From an uncultured Rhodospirillaceae bacterium (lineage in GTDB: Bacteria > Pseudomonadota > Alphaproteobacteria > Reyranellales > Reyranellaceae), in assembly GCA_945952105.1 (NCBI GenBank), contig CAMFGZ010000001.1, forward strand, positions 124,001-188,000: a DNA stretch of 64,000 bases. Reading direction: 5' to 3'. The notes below the pieces were generated by a model. That model was not told the origin of the DNA, ran no database searches, and saw only the letters and a list, made by a program, of their open reading frames with translations. Made by a program: the position numbers and the translations under genes. Positions 55,244 to 63,812 of this stretch are shown piece by piece (position 1 is the first letter of the stretch; every line of letters starts with the position of its first letter).

Positions 55244-55257
55244 CAACAAACTTGTTG
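55244..55257. promoter_or_regulatory. Palindrome in gntR-bug divergent promoter region
   Basis: CAACAA-AC-TTGTTG is a perfect 6+6 palindrome. TTGTTGCCA and the following CTTGTCGCCA give an overlapping direct repeat. FCD-type GntR proteins bind short TNGTNNNACNA-like palindromes, and this site lies between the two divergent promoters. Binding is inferred. Confidence 0.55.
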
Positions 55258-55375
55258 CCAATCTTGTCGCCAGAGGGCCGGCCGTCAGATTTCGGTCGGA
55301 AACGGCCGTTGGAAATTGGCCAAGCGTCTCGAGACGCGGTCTAAGAAGAAACGAAGAACCAAGGGAGGAAAGAAA

Positions 55376-56359
55376 ATGAAGCGTCGCCACCTTCTGGCAT
55401 CCGCCACGGCTGCCGCCATCGCCCCCGCGCTCGGGCCCTCGATTGCACGGGCTCAGGCCTTTCCCGACAAGCCGATCCGCTTCGTCGTGCCCTACGCGCC
55501 GGGCGGCGCGACCGATACGTCGGCGCGCATCGCGGCGGAATATCTCGGGACCAAGCTCGGCCAGCAGGTGCTGGTCGACAACAAGCCGGGCGGCGGCACG
55601 ATCATCGGCACGGAGATCGTCGCGAAGGCGAAGCCCGATGGCTACACGCTCCTGCTGGCGCCGGCGCCGGTCGCCACCAACACGTCCTTCGGCCTGAAGC
55701 TGCCCTACGATCCGGTGAAGGAACTGGCGCCGATCTGCAGCTACGTCGACATGCCGCTGTTGCTCGCCTGCAACCCCAACGCTCCCTACAAGACGATGGC
55801 GGAACTCATCGCCTGGGCCAAGACGCAGCCGGGACCGGTACCCTACGCCTCCGCCGGCAATGCCAGCATGCCGCATCTGTGGGGCGAGCAGCTCAAGATG
55901 GAAACCGGCATCAAGCTCGAGCATATCGGCTACAAGGGCAGCGCCGATGCGCTGAAGGACGTGCTGGGCGGCCATGTGATGCTGTTCTCCGACACGCTGC
56001 TGCCGAGCGGCCTCGCGGTGAAGGATGGAAGGCTGCGGGGACTCGTGGTCGCGGCCGCAAAGCGCGTGCCGATGCTGCCCGACGTGCCGACGGTGGCGGA
56101 GGCAGGCCTGCCCGCGAGCCTGACGGGCGCCGTCTTCTTCGGCGTGATGGCGACGGGCGGCACGCCGGAGCCGATCGTTGCGACACTGAACGCGGCTTTC
56201 AACGCGCTGCTGGCGGATCCCGCAATGGCGAAGAAGCTGGTCGATCTCGGCTTCGTGTTGGTCGGCGGCAGCGCGGTCGACTACGGCAGGCGCCTCACCG
56301 CCGAGACGGAAAAGTGGCGCAAGGTCATCAAGGAAGCGAACATCTCGCCGCCGGCGTGA
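55376..56359 (+). CDS. Bug-family tripartite tricarboxylate transporter receptor
   Basis: A 327-aa periplasmic receptor. MKRRHLLASATAAAIAPALG contains Arg-Arg, so Tat export is possible. The mature part has FVVPYAPGGATDTSAR and GGGTIIGTEIVAKAKPDGYT, standard TctC/Bug signatures for carboxylate binding. No TctA or TctB membrane subunits are in the window, as is common for orphan Bug proteins. ATG 55376 follows GGGAGG by 8 nt. Confidence 0.93.
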   Translation: MKRRHLLASATAAAIAPALGPSIARAQAFPDKPIRFVVPYAPGGATDTSARIAAEYLGTKLGQQVLVDNKPGGGTIIGTEIVAKAKPDGYTLLLAPAPVATNTSFGLKLPYDPVKELAPICSYVDMPLLLACNPNAPYKTMAELIAWAKTQPGPVPYASAGNASMPHLWGEQLKMETGIKLEHIGYKGSADALKDVLGGHVMLFSDTLLPSGLAVKDGRLRGLVVAAAKRVPMLPDVPTVAEAGLPASLTGAVFFGVMATGGTPEPIVATLNAAFNALLADPAMAKKLVDLGFVLVGGSAVDYGRRLTAETEKWRKVIKEANISPPA

Positions 56360-56412
56360 GGCCGAGCGAAGCTCGGCCGCTTGCCTCGCCCAAGTCGACT
56401 ACGACTTGGGCG
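56360..56412. terminator. Tandem hairpins between convergent genes
   Basis: GGCCGAGC-GAA-GCTCGGCC (56360-56378) and an 11-bp perfect stem CGCCCAAGTCG / CGACTTGGGCG with a 4-nt loop (56387-56412). The second includes the stop codon of the minus-strand gene. They probably end transcription from both sides. Confidence 0.65.
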
Positions 56413-56839
56413 AACCACCCAGGAAGCAGAAGATGCTGCCGGTCTTGTTCGCGCAGATGTGGCTGCGGCCGTCCGGTGCGAGCTCGTTCAGCACGACCTT
56501 CGGCGGCACCTGCACCCAGCGGCCGTCGAGCAGGGCGAACCAGGTGCCGTCGTCCTTCTGGTAGGCCCGCGTCGGGCGGCAGTCGCCTTCGACCCCGTTG
56601 ATCGTGCCGCTGCAGCACGAGGCGTTGGAGCCCGGCCGCTTCAGCTTCTGGTACCAGTCGTGATGCTCGGCATGGCCCTGGCCATGGGTGCCGTCCTGCG
56701 CAATGGCAGGATATGCAAGCGCCGCAACGAGCGCGACGATGAGCGACTGTCGCGCCAGCGCGACGATGAACGACTGTCGCGCCAGCGCGACGATGAACGA
56801 CTGTCGCGCCAGCGCGACGATGAACGACTGTCGTGGCAT
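56399..56839 (-). CDS. Exported hypothetical protein with repeat-expanded signal peptide
   Basis: A 146-aa protein. Residues 2-37 contain four tandem copies of a 9-residue unit (RQSFIVALA, last RQSLIVALV), giving Arg plus hydrophobic blocks before AALAYPAIAQ, a signal-peptidase-like site. The mature part (about 100 aa) has six Cys residues (NASCCSGT, GDCRPTRAY, HICANKT, IFCFLGG) and resembles small disulfide-rich periplasmic proteins. ATG 56839 is used; an in-frame GTG lies 12 nt upstream. The number of units may vary between strains. Confidence 0.72.
   Translation of the reverse strand: MPRQSFIVALARQSFIVALARQSFIVALARQSLIVALVAALAYPAIAQDGTHGQGHAEHHDWYQKLKRPGSNASCCSGTINGVEGDCRPTRAYQKDDGTWFALLDGRWVQVPPKVVLNELAPDGRSHICANKTGSIFCFLGGSPKS
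56731..56838. repeat. 27-bp tandem repeat, four copies, within signal peptide
   Basis: Units at 56731-56757, 56758-56784, 56785-56811 and 56812-56838. Copies 2 and 3 are identical, copy 1 differs at one base and copy 4 at its last bases. Each is a multiple of three and keeps the reading frame. Confidence 0.95.
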
Positions 56840-56882
56840 CGAGGCCGCCACCTTTCGCGGCGTACCGCCGCTCAGCCTGAAC

Positions 56883-57764
56883 TTACTGCGGAGTGTATAG
56901 CATCCTGAGGCCGGCGACGATGGGGATGAAGTCGGGATCGTCGGCCGACAGCATGCCGTGGCGCACGAAGAAGTCGATCAGTACGAGATTGCAGTTGTAC
57001 TTGAACTCGGTGGTGTCGCGCACCGTCTCGAACACGCGCCGCGCCGGCCACAGTTCGAAGGAATGGACCTCGCCGTCGTTGGCGCGCGGCGTGAAATCCC
57101 CGGGCATCTCCAGATCGAAGCATGTCATCACGTCGGGCTTGAGCTGCTGGCCCGACTGGTTCCAGTAGCCTACGACGCTGACCGCCCGGGCCTGCCGTGC
57201 CAGCTCGGGCGGGATCGAGGCTTCCTCGCCGCATTCCTTCACGAGGTTTTCGTGCAGGCCGAGTCCGGCCGGCTGGCCGCCCGCCACCGTATTGTCGAGC
57301 TGGCCCGGAAAGGTCGGCTTTTCGTACGAGCGGCGCGGCACCCAGATGTGTAGCCCGTCCGCACGACGCACATAGCCCGTCATGTGCGGCCCGCCGGCGC
57401 GCACGCCGAACCACGGCACGGCCGAACGCTCCATCGCCATCAGGAAGGGAACGCCGTCCTGCGGCGCCACGGCGTAGTTCTCCTCGCGCCACAGTCCCTT
57501 GAAGTAGCCGCGCTCGCGCAAGGCGAGGAGAAAGCCGCGCACCTCAGCCGTGCGCTTCTCCGGCGTGTCGAGGCGGGCATCGAGATGCCATGCGCCGGCG
57601 CGGCGCTCGAACAGGCCCGACCCCCGTATCGCCTCGGCGGCGAAATCGCGATGCAGGTAGCCCGCGCGATGCTCGCCCACGAACCACGGTTCGAATTGGC
57701 CGAGGTCGGCATTGTTGCAGCGGTGGATATGGTCGAGGAAGGACATGAGGCCGGGAGATAGCAT
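56883..57764 (-). CDS. Nudix hydrolase with N-terminal DUF4743 domain
   Basis: A 293-aa protein with an N-terminal DUF4743 region (about 1-110) and a C-terminal Nudix domain. The Nudix box appears as GGQPAGLGLHENLVKECGEEA, matching G-x5-E-x7-RE-x2-EE-x-G with Lys/Glu in the RE position. Relatives with this layout (yeast YJR142W-like) hydrolyse oxidised thiamine diphosphates. The start is ATG 57764 or in-frame ATG 57746. Confidence 0.88.
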   Translation of the reverse strand: MLSPGLMSFLDHIHRCNNADLGQFEPWFVGEHRAGYLHRDFAAEAIRGSGLFERRAGAWHLDARLDTPEKRTAEVRGFLLALRERGYFKGLWREENYAVAPQDGVPFLMAMERSAVPWFGVRAGGPHMTGYVRRADGLHIWVPRRSYEKPTFPGQLDNTVAGGQPAGLGLHENLVKECGEEASIPPELARQARAVSVVGYWNQSGQQLKPDVMTCFDLEMPGDFTPRANDGEVHSFELWPARRVFETVRDTTEFKYNCNLVLIDFFVRHGMLSADDPDFIPIVAGLRMLYTPQ

Positions 57765-57767
57765 AGA

Positions 57768-58142
57768 GTGCCGCAGATGACCGAAGACGAACTACAGGCG
57801 CGGCTCGAGGCCACGCTGCCCGCCGCCGACCTTCACTGCGTGTTCGTCGAGGAGTGCCAGGACCAGGACGTGAGGCTGCGTTTCTCGCCGCCGGCCGGAG
57901 CCGACTGGACGATGGCGGCGCTGCTGTCGCTGGTCGACACGTCGCTGCGCGCCGCCGCCGGTCTCGACGGGCGCCTGTCGCATCTCAACGTCACCGTGCT
58001 GCGTGCCGCGCAGGCCGCCGACGTGATCGCGCTCTCGCGTATCCTGCGCCGGGACGGTTCGTCGGTTCACGCCGAGACCTGGCTGTTCAGCCACGCCGTC
58101 GTCGAGCCCATGCTCCACGCGACCGCGACGCTTCGGACGTGA
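57768..58142 (+). CDS. Hotdog-fold thioesterase-like protein
   Basis: A 124-aa protein from GTG 57768, or 121 aa from ATG 57777. DWTMAALLSLVDTSLRAAAG and HLNVTVLRAAQAADV match the helix and strand pattern of PaaI-like hotdog thioesterases. The Asn/Asp-Gly catalytic region is not clear, so activity is uncertain. It is coupled to cbiZ by a GTGA overlap. The 3-bp gap to the divergent Nudix gene means the promoters lie inside the opposite coding regions or the starts are further in. Confidence 0.62.
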   Translation: MPQMTEDELQARLEATLPAADLHCVFVEECQDQDVRLRFSPPAGADWTMAALLSLVDTSLRAAAGLDGRLSHLNVTVLRAAQAADVIALSRILRRDGSSVHAETWLFSHAVVEPMLHATATLRT

Positions 58143-58828
58143 TCGAAGAGCCCTTCACGATCGACTGCGCGCCGCCGTTCCTGACGGTGCGTTTTGCGGC
58201 GCCGCAGCGCACGCTGGGATGGTCGCTGCTGCATCCTGGCTTTGCCGTGGCGCACGACGTCGTGTGGGTCGAGGTCCGCAACCGCGACCTCGGGCCTTCG
58301 GTCGATCCCCTTGAATTCCTGGCGGCGCGGCTGGGGGAGGCGGGGCTGCCGCAGGCTCTGGCCTTCATGACCTCGCGCGACATAAGCCGGTATCACCGGG
58401 CCGGGCGGGAGGTCGAAGGCGTCTCGGCGACCTGCGTGACGACGGTCGGCCTGGCCAATGCGGAGAGAGTGGGCGCGCGCAAGGCGCGTGCGCCCCATGC
58501 CGGGACGATCAACACGCTGGTCCATGTTTCCGTGCCGCTCACCGATGGCGCGCTGGTCGAGGCGCTGTCGATCGTGACCGAGGCGCGTACCGCCGCCATC
58601 GTCGACTGGGGCCGAGCCGAACCGGGCGCCGTGACGGGCACGGGAACGGATTGCATCGTCGTGGCATCACCCCAGACCGGAGCGCCGCACGCCTATGCCG
58701 GCCTCCATACCGCGGTGGGCGAGGCGATCGGCGGTGCTGTCTACGAGGCGACGTTCGAGGGCGCGGTGCAATGGCAGCAGGACTTCGCCGCCTTCATTGC
58801 GGCCGGAGGCGTTGCTCTGCCGCGTTAG
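58139..58828 (+). CDS. cbiZ: Adenosylcobinamide amidohydrolase
   Basis: A 229-aa protein with the CbiZ pattern: THAGTINTL-like HAGTINTLVHVSVPL, EALSIVTEARTAAIVDWG, GTGTDCIVVASP and YAGLHTAVGEAIGGAVYEA. CbiZ cleaves adenosylcobinamide to adenosylcobyric acid, allowing salvage or remodelling of foreign corrinoids. GTG 58139 overlaps the preceding stop. It converges on B12-dependent ethylmalonyl-CoA mutase 8 bp away, which would benefit from it. Confidence 0.87.
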   Translation: MIEEPFTIDCAPPFLTVRFAAPQRTLGWSLLHPGFAVAHDVVWVEVRNRDLGPSVDPLEFLAARLGEAGLPQALAFMTSRDISRYHRAGREVEGVSATCVTTVGLANAERVGARKARAPHAGTINTLVHVSVPLTDGALVEALSIVTEARTAAIVDWGRAEPGAVTGTGTDCIVVASPQTGAPHAYAGLHTAVGEAIGGAVYEATFEGAVQWQQDFAAFIAAGGVALPR

Positions 58829-58836
58829 ACTGGACG

Positions 58837-60816
58837 CTACGCCGCTTCCTTCCAGGCGCCGTCCACCACCGCCACCACGTCGCGCATGATCTGGGTGAGG
58901 TCGAAGTCCTTGGGCGTGTAGACACGTGCCACGCCGGCGGCGATCAGGGCCTCGGCGTCGGCCGGCGGGATGATGCCGCCGACGACCACCGGGACATCAC
59001 CGATGCCGGCTTCCCGCATGCCTTTCAGCACGTCGCTCACCAGCGAGACGTGGCCGCCCGACAGGATCGACAGGCCCAAGACATGCACGCTCTCCTCGAG
59101 GGCTGCGTTGACGATGCGCTCGGGTGTGAGCCGGATGCCCTCGTAGACAACTTCCATGCCGCAGTCGCGGGCGCGTACGGCGATCTGTTCGGCACCGTTG
59201 GAATGGCCGTCGAGACCGGGCTTGCCGACCAGGATCTTGATGCGGCGGCCAAGCCGGCGCGACACGGTGTCGACCTCGCGGCGTGCGGCTTCGAGGCGGC
59301 CGTCGGTGACACCGGCGGCGCGGGCCACGCCTGTGGGCGCGCGGTATTCACCGAACACGCCGCGCAGCGCTTCGGTCCATTCGCCGGTGGTGACGCCCGC
59401 CTTGGCGCAGGCGATCGAGGCCGGCATGACGTTGCGGTCTTCCTTGGTGGCCGACACGAGCTCGGCGAGCGCGGCCTTCACCGCCGCGCCGTCGCGGTTG
59501 GCGCGCCAGGCGTTCAGCCGCTCGACCTGGCCACGCTCGACGGAATCGTCGACCGTCAGGATAGCGTCCTGGCCGCCAGCGAGCGGCGAGGGCGCACCCT
59601 CGGTGTAGGCATTCACGCCGACCACGGTCTGCTCGCCAGACTCAATGGCGGCGAGGCGCTTCAGGTTCGACTCGACCAGCCGCTGCTTCATGTAGGCCGC
59701 CTCGATGGCCGCGACCGCGCCACCCATGTCGGCGATGCGGCCCATCTCGGCGAGCGCTTCCTGCTTCAGCGCCTCGACGCGGGCCTCGATCTCCTTGCTG
59801 CCGTCGAAGATGTCGCCGTATTCGAGCAGGTCGGTCTCGAAGGCCACGATCTGCTGAAGGCGCAGCGACCATTGCTGGTCCCACGGCCGCGGCAGGCCGA
59901 GCGCCTCGTTCCACGCCGGCAACTGCACCGAGCGGGCACGCGCGTTCTTGCTCATCACCACGGCCAGCATCTCGAGCAGGATGCGATAGACGTTGTTCTC
60001 GGGCTGCTGCTCGGTGAGGCCGAGCGAGTTCACCTGCACGCCGTAGCGGAACAGGCGCTGCTTGGAATCGGCGACGCCGTAGCGGTTCAGCGTGATGTCT
60101 TCCCACATCTCGGCGAACGCGCGCATCTTGCACATCTCGGTGATGAAGCGGATGCCGGCATTCACGAAGAAGGAGATGCGGCCCACCACCTTGGGGAAGT
60201 CGGCGTCGGGCACCTGGCCGCGCGCCTTCACCGCGTCGAGCACGGCGATGGCGTTCACGAGGGCGAAGGCCAGCTCCTGCACCGGCGTCGCGCCGGCTTC
60301 CTGCAGGTGATAGCTGCAGACGTTCATCGGGTTCCACTTGGGAACCTCGCGATAGGTGAAGCCGATCGTGTCGGCGGTCAGCCGCAGCGACGGCTCGGGC
60401 GGGAAGATATAGGTCCCGCGCGAGAGATATTCCTTGATGATGTCGTTCTGCGTCGTTCCCTGCAGCTTCGACCGCTCGACACCCTGCGCCTCGGCCGTCG
60501 CGATATACAGCGAGAGCAGCCACGCGGCCGGCGCGTTGATCGTCATCGACGTGTTCATCCGGTCGAGCGGGATGCCGTCGAACAGGGCGCGCATGTCGCC
60601 GAGATGGGAGATCGGAACGCCGACCTTGCCGACCTCGCCCTTGGCCAGCACGTGATCGCTGTCGTAGCCCGTCTGCGTCGGCAGGTCGAAGGCGACGCTG
60701 AGGCCGGTCTGGCCGCGCGCGAGGTTGGTGCGATAGAGCTCGTTCGACTTCTCGGCCGTGGAATGGCCGGCATAGGTCCGGATGAGCCAGGGCTTGTCGC
60801 GATTGGGCATGGTCAT
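58837..60816 (-). CDS. ecm: Ethylmalonyl-CoA mutase (adenosylcobalamin-dependent)
   Basis: A 659-aa mutase of the ethylmalonyl-CoA pathway, converting (2R)-ethylmalonyl-CoA to methylsuccinyl-CoA. Length and opening RTYAGHSTAEKSNELYRTNL match Ecm/MeaA rather than the roughly 720-aa methylmalonyl-CoA mutase. The barrel has FDLPTQTGYDSDH and the B12 domain carries D536-G-H538-S-N-G541, with His538 the lower cobalt ligand. C-terminal GGIIPPADAEALIAAGVARVY is standard. It indicates acetyl-CoA assimilation without isocitrate lyase. No other pathway gene is in the window. Confidence 0.94.
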   Translation of the reverse strand: MTMPNRDKPWLIRTYAGHSTAEKSNELYRTNLARGQTGLSVAFDLPTQTGYDSDHVLAKGEVGKVGVPISHLGDMRALFDGIPLDRMNTSMTINAPAAWLLSLYIATAEAQGVERSKLQGTTQNDIIKEYLSRGTYIFPPEPSLRLTADTIGFTYREVPKWNPMNVCSYHLQEAGATPVQELAFALVNAIAVLDAVKARGQVPDADFPKVVGRISFFVNAGIRFITEMCKMRAFAEMWEDITLNRYGVADSKQRLFRYGVQVNSLGLTEQQPENNVYRILLEMLAVVMSKNARARSVQLPAWNEALGLPRPWDQQWSLRLQQIVAFETDLLEYGDIFDGSKEIEARVEALKQEALAEMGRIADMGGAVAAIEAAYMKQRLVESNLKRLAAIESGEQTVVGVNAYTEGAPSPLAGGQDAILTVDDSVERGQVERLNAWRANRDGAAVKAALAELVSATKEDRNVMPASIACAKAGVTTGEWTEALRGVFGEYRAPTGVARAAGVTDGRLEAARREVDTVSRRLGRRIKILVGKPGLDGHSNGAEQIAVRARDCGMEVVYEGIRLTPERIVNAALEESVHVLGLSILSGGHVSLVSDVLKGMREAGIGDVPVVVGGIIPPADAEALIAAGVARVYTPKDFDLTQIMRDVVAVVDGAWKEAA

Positions 60817-60916
60817 GGTGGCGGTTCGCAGTCCTGTTGACGTAGACTGGCCTACACCAGATCATGCTGCGTTGCAGTATCGAAAATTTTGCAATGCGGC
60901 GGGGAGTGGCTGGGAG

Positions 60917-62155
60917 TTGAGCGACACGTCTTCTCCCTGGCAGCAGGCGGCGATCGAGCAGGCGAACCAGCGGGCGGCGGAAGCCGCGGATACCCCCGGC
61001 GTAGCCAAGGCTCCCGGCGGAGATTGGCAAGGGCCCGATCTGACGCCCAGCCGGCCGGTCTATGACGGGCGACTGGGCGAACTTTATGCCATCTATTTGC
61101 GCCATCTCGCGCTGATGCTCGTGACCTTCGGCTGGTCGCGCTTCTGGGGCCGCACGCGCATCCGCCGTTACGTCTGGAACCATCTCTCGGTGCTGGGCGA
61201 CCGGTTCGAGTACCGCGGCCGCGGGCGGGAGCTGATGATCGGCTTTCTGCTGGCGCTGCTGCTGATCGCGGCCTGGGCCGGGCTGATGTACGTGGTCTGG
61301 ATATACGTCTTCCACGAGAAGCCGTTCGCCAGCTTCGGCATGTTCGACATCTTCTCGCTTTCGGTGTTCCTGATCGGCTTTCCGCTGGCCTATGTCGGCC
61401 ACTATGCCGGACTGCGCTACAAGCTCTCGCGCACGCGCTGGCGCGGCATCCGCTGCGGCATGGCGGGCTCGGCCTGGCACTACGGCGTCATCGCGACGTT
61501 CCTGCATTTCGCCAACGCCTCGACCGCCTACCTGCTCACGCCGGTCGTGTCGGTGAACCTCGCACGGCCGCGCATCGTAAACGCGCGGGTCGGTACGCAG
61601 GGCTTCGTCTTCGCGGGGCGCGCCGGCGACATCTACGGCCGTTACCTGGGCTACTACTTTTTGAACATAGTGGCCTGGATGGTCGCGGCCGGCGCCGCCT
61701 TCGCCCTGATCGGCGGTACGATCGAGAGTTTGGGCTTCACCTACAAGGATCTCCAGAGACTCTTCTCGCATCCCAGCCTGCGGACCGTCGTGCTGGTGCT
61801 GGCCATCGCCTTTGCCGCCTACCTCGTGTTCGGGCTGCTGATCCTGCCGCTGCGCTGCTGGTGGCAGGCCTATCTCATGCGTTACCTCGTGACCCACAGC
61901 CGCGCCGGCAATGTGCTGTTTGCGACGGCGCTCTCGACGCGCCAGATGTGGGGCTTCCTGGTGTTGAACTACCTCATCGTGCTGCTGACCCTCGGGATCG
62001 GCTGGCCGTGGGTGATGCACCGCACGATGAAGCTGATCGCGGGCCAGCTCTGGATCTACGGTGCACCGACGGGGAGTGAGATCCGCCAGCCCACCGACCT
62101 CGGCCCGACCTATGGCGAGGGCCTGCTCGACCTGTTCGACGTGAGCGGGGTCTGA
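60917..62155 (+). CDS. DUF898/YjgN-family membrane protein
   Basis: About 412 aa with six to eight predicted membrane segments. DGRLGELYAIYLRHLALMLVTFGWSRFWGRTRIRRYVW-like sequence (repeat pattern) and the later FAGRAGDIYGRYLGYYFLNI form two DUF898-type repeats, each with the motif for envelope-related YjgN proteins. TTG 60917 after GGGAG is proposed; the open frame starts at 60782, overlapping the ecm promoter. It is followed 2 bp later by an M48 peptidase gene, a common pairing. Confidence 0.8.
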   Translation: MSDTSSPWQQAAIEQANQRAAEAADTPGVAKAPGGDWQGPDLTPSRPVYDGRLGELYAIYLRHLALMLVTFGWSRFWGRTRIRRYVWNHLSVLGDRFEYRGRGRELMIGFLLALLLIAAWAGLMYVVWIYVFHEKPFASFGMFDIFSLSVFLIGFPLAYVGHYAGLRYKLSRTRWRGIRCGMAGSAWHYGVIATFLHFANASTAYLLTPVVSVNLARPRIVNARVGTQGFVFAGRAGDIYGRYLGYYFLNIVAWMVAAGAAFALIGGTIESLGFTYKDLQRLFSHPSLRTVVLVLAIAFAAYLVFGLLILPLRCWWQAYLMRYLVTHSRAGNVLFATALSTRQMWGFLVLNYLIVLLTLGIGWPWVMHRTMKLIAGQLWIYGAPTGSEIRQPTDLGPTYGEGLLDLFDVSGV

Positions 62156-62157
62156 CC

Positions 62158-63216
62158 ATGGCGGCCCGCTACTACGACGGCGAGACCGCCGAGGTCCAGG
62201 AGGTGATGCTTCGCGTCACCGCCAACGAGCTGGTGATCTACCGGCCGTCGGATTCCGGAATCGTCGCGCGCTGGCCGGTCGCGGAGATTTACGTGCTGGG
62301 CGATTCGCACCACGAGGCCGTGCCGCCCGTGACGGTGCGCGGCAGCGAGGCGCGGCTGGCGGTCGAGGATCCGGCGTGGCGCAAACAGCTCGCCTCGTTG
62401 GTGCCGGCGCTGAAGCCGCTGGCGCTCGAGCCCGTCAGGATCGCGCCGCGGCTCGGCGCCTATTCGCTGGCGATCGTCGCGCTGATTGGCCTGTTCTGGA
62501 GCGGAGTGGAATACGGTAGCGGCTACGCCGCGCCGCTCCTGCCCTATTCGTGGCAGGTGAAGCTCGGTGAGACGGTGCTCGACCAGCTCATCGCCGCCGA
62601 GGAAGAGTGCACGGGCAAGGCCGGTCTCGCCGCCATCAATCGCCTCGCCAACGATCTCGCGAAGGAGGCGGGCTACCCGCACGAAGTCACGGTGCATGTC
62701 GTAAAGGGCGGACCGGTCAATGCCTTCACCCTGCCGGGCTCGATCCTGGTCTTCTATTCCGACCTGATCGACGAGGCGACCAGCACGCAGGTCGCGGGAG
62801 TGCTCGCCCACGAGATCGGTCATGTCGTGCATTATCATCCGACCAAGGGCCTCGTGCGCGCCTACGGTTTCGATCTCCTGATCAAGCTTTTGACGGGCGG
62901 CTATTCCGACGTTCTCACCACTTTCGGCACCGGGGGCACCGCGCTGCTGGCCCTGCGCAACGGCCGCGGCTTCGAGCGCGAGGCCGATGAAACTGGCGTC
63001 CGCCTTCTGGAGAAGAACGGGCTGCGCGCCGACGGCGTGTCGACCTTCTTCGAGCAGATGCTGAAGAAGAAGCCTGAAGACGCCGCCGCCGAAACCGGCA
63101 TCTGGTCGAGCCACCCGCCGACGCAGGAACGCATCGCCGCCACAAAGCGCCCGCCGACGGGCAAGCTGCCGTTCACGACCGCGGAATGGCAGGCGCTGAA
63201 GAATATCTGCAAGTAG
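62158..63216 (+). CDS. M48-family metallopeptidase
   Basis: A 352-aa protein. The zinc-binding HEIGH motif is at 218-222 and the third ligand Glu275 in EREADE. One membrane segment (SLAIVALIGLFWSGVEYGSGYA) lies before the catalytic domain, so it is anchored with the active site on the periplasmic side. It lacks the TPR domain of BepA. Translation starts 2 bp after the DUF898 gene. Confidence 0.92.
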   Translation: MAARYYDGETAEVQEVMLRVTANELVIYRPSDSGIVARWPVAEIYVLGDSHHEAVPPVTVRGSEARLAVEDPAWRKQLASLVPALKPLALEPVRIAPRLGAYSLAIVALIGLFWSGVEYGSGYAAPLLPYSWQVKLGETVLDQLIAAEEECTGKAGLAAINRLANDLAKEAGYPHEVTVHVVKGGPVNAFTLPGSILVFYSDLIDEATSTQVAGVLAHEIGHVVHYHPTKGLVRAYGFDLLIKLLTGGYSDVLTTFGTGGTALLALRNGRGFEREADETGVRLLEKNGLRADGVSTFFEQMLKKKPEDAAAETGIWSSHPPTQERIAATKRPPTGKLPFTTAEWQALKNICK

Positions 63217-63224
63217 ATCGAGGA

Positions 63225-63764
63225 TCAGGCGATTCGCGTCACCCTGATCTCGACCTCGCGCTCGACGTAGGTCCATTCCAGGCTCGCGCGCAGTTCGGCC
63301 AGGAGATCCTCGAATGCCACCGAATGCTCAGGCGCAAACTCGAACCAGGTGACGAAGTCGAACGGTTCGCCGAGGTCGCGCGCATGATGCAGGCGGCGCG
63401 CGACGGCGGGCAGGTACTTCATCGACAGCGCGATGTGGCGCGAGCGATCCTCGAACACGGCGCGGCGCTCGTCCTGCGCCATCGACCACCATGCTTCCGA
63501 CTTGCGGAGCGGGATCAGCGCCGCGCAGGTGGCCTCGGGCCGGCCCAATCCCGCCTGTACCCCGCCCAGCATCTTCAACTCGGCCGCCGTCGAATAGCGC
63601 GGATTACTGACCACGCCGCGCAGGCGCCAACTCGCCCCGGGCAGGTCGGTCATCGCGAGATGCGTGGCGGCGGGAAGCCCGGGGCCCGCGAGCGTCGAGA
63701 GGCGTTCGATGCGCCAGGGGCCGGCGGACCCGGCAGAAAAGGTCACGGTGAATGGCGGCGGCAT
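63225..63764 (-). CDS. Chlorite-dismutase-family haem protein
   Basis: A 179-aa protein matching the short, dimeric (lineage II) Cld family. PLRKSEAWWSM holds the putative distal Arg and RRLHHARDLGEPFDFVTWFEF the proximal haem His. Lineage II members include true chlorite dismutases, but many without (per)chlorate genes have unknown roles. No perchlorate reductase lies nearby. ATG 63764. It stops 8 bp from the M48 gene. Confidence 0.85.
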   Translation of the reverse strand: MPPPFTVTFSAGSAGPWRIERLSTLAGPGLPAATHLAMTDLPGASWRLRGVVSNPRYSTAAELKMLGGVQAGLGRPEATCAALIPLRKSEAWWSMAQDERRAVFEDRSRHIALSMKYLPAVARRLHHARDLGEPFDFVTWFEFAPEHSVAFEDLLAELRASLEWTYVEREVEIRVTRIA

Positions 63765-63812
63765 GGTCGCTCAGAAGCAAGACGCGCGCCGGAGCTTTGG
63801 CTATGTAGCGGC

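Noticed and set aside
56731..56838. CRISPR-like repetition
   Set aside because: The four 27-bp units are contiguous with no spacers and encode an in-frame signal peptide.
58651..60840. 729-codon plus-strand frame across ecm
   Set aside because: Opposite the conserved mutase; no ribosome-binding site and no recognisable domain.
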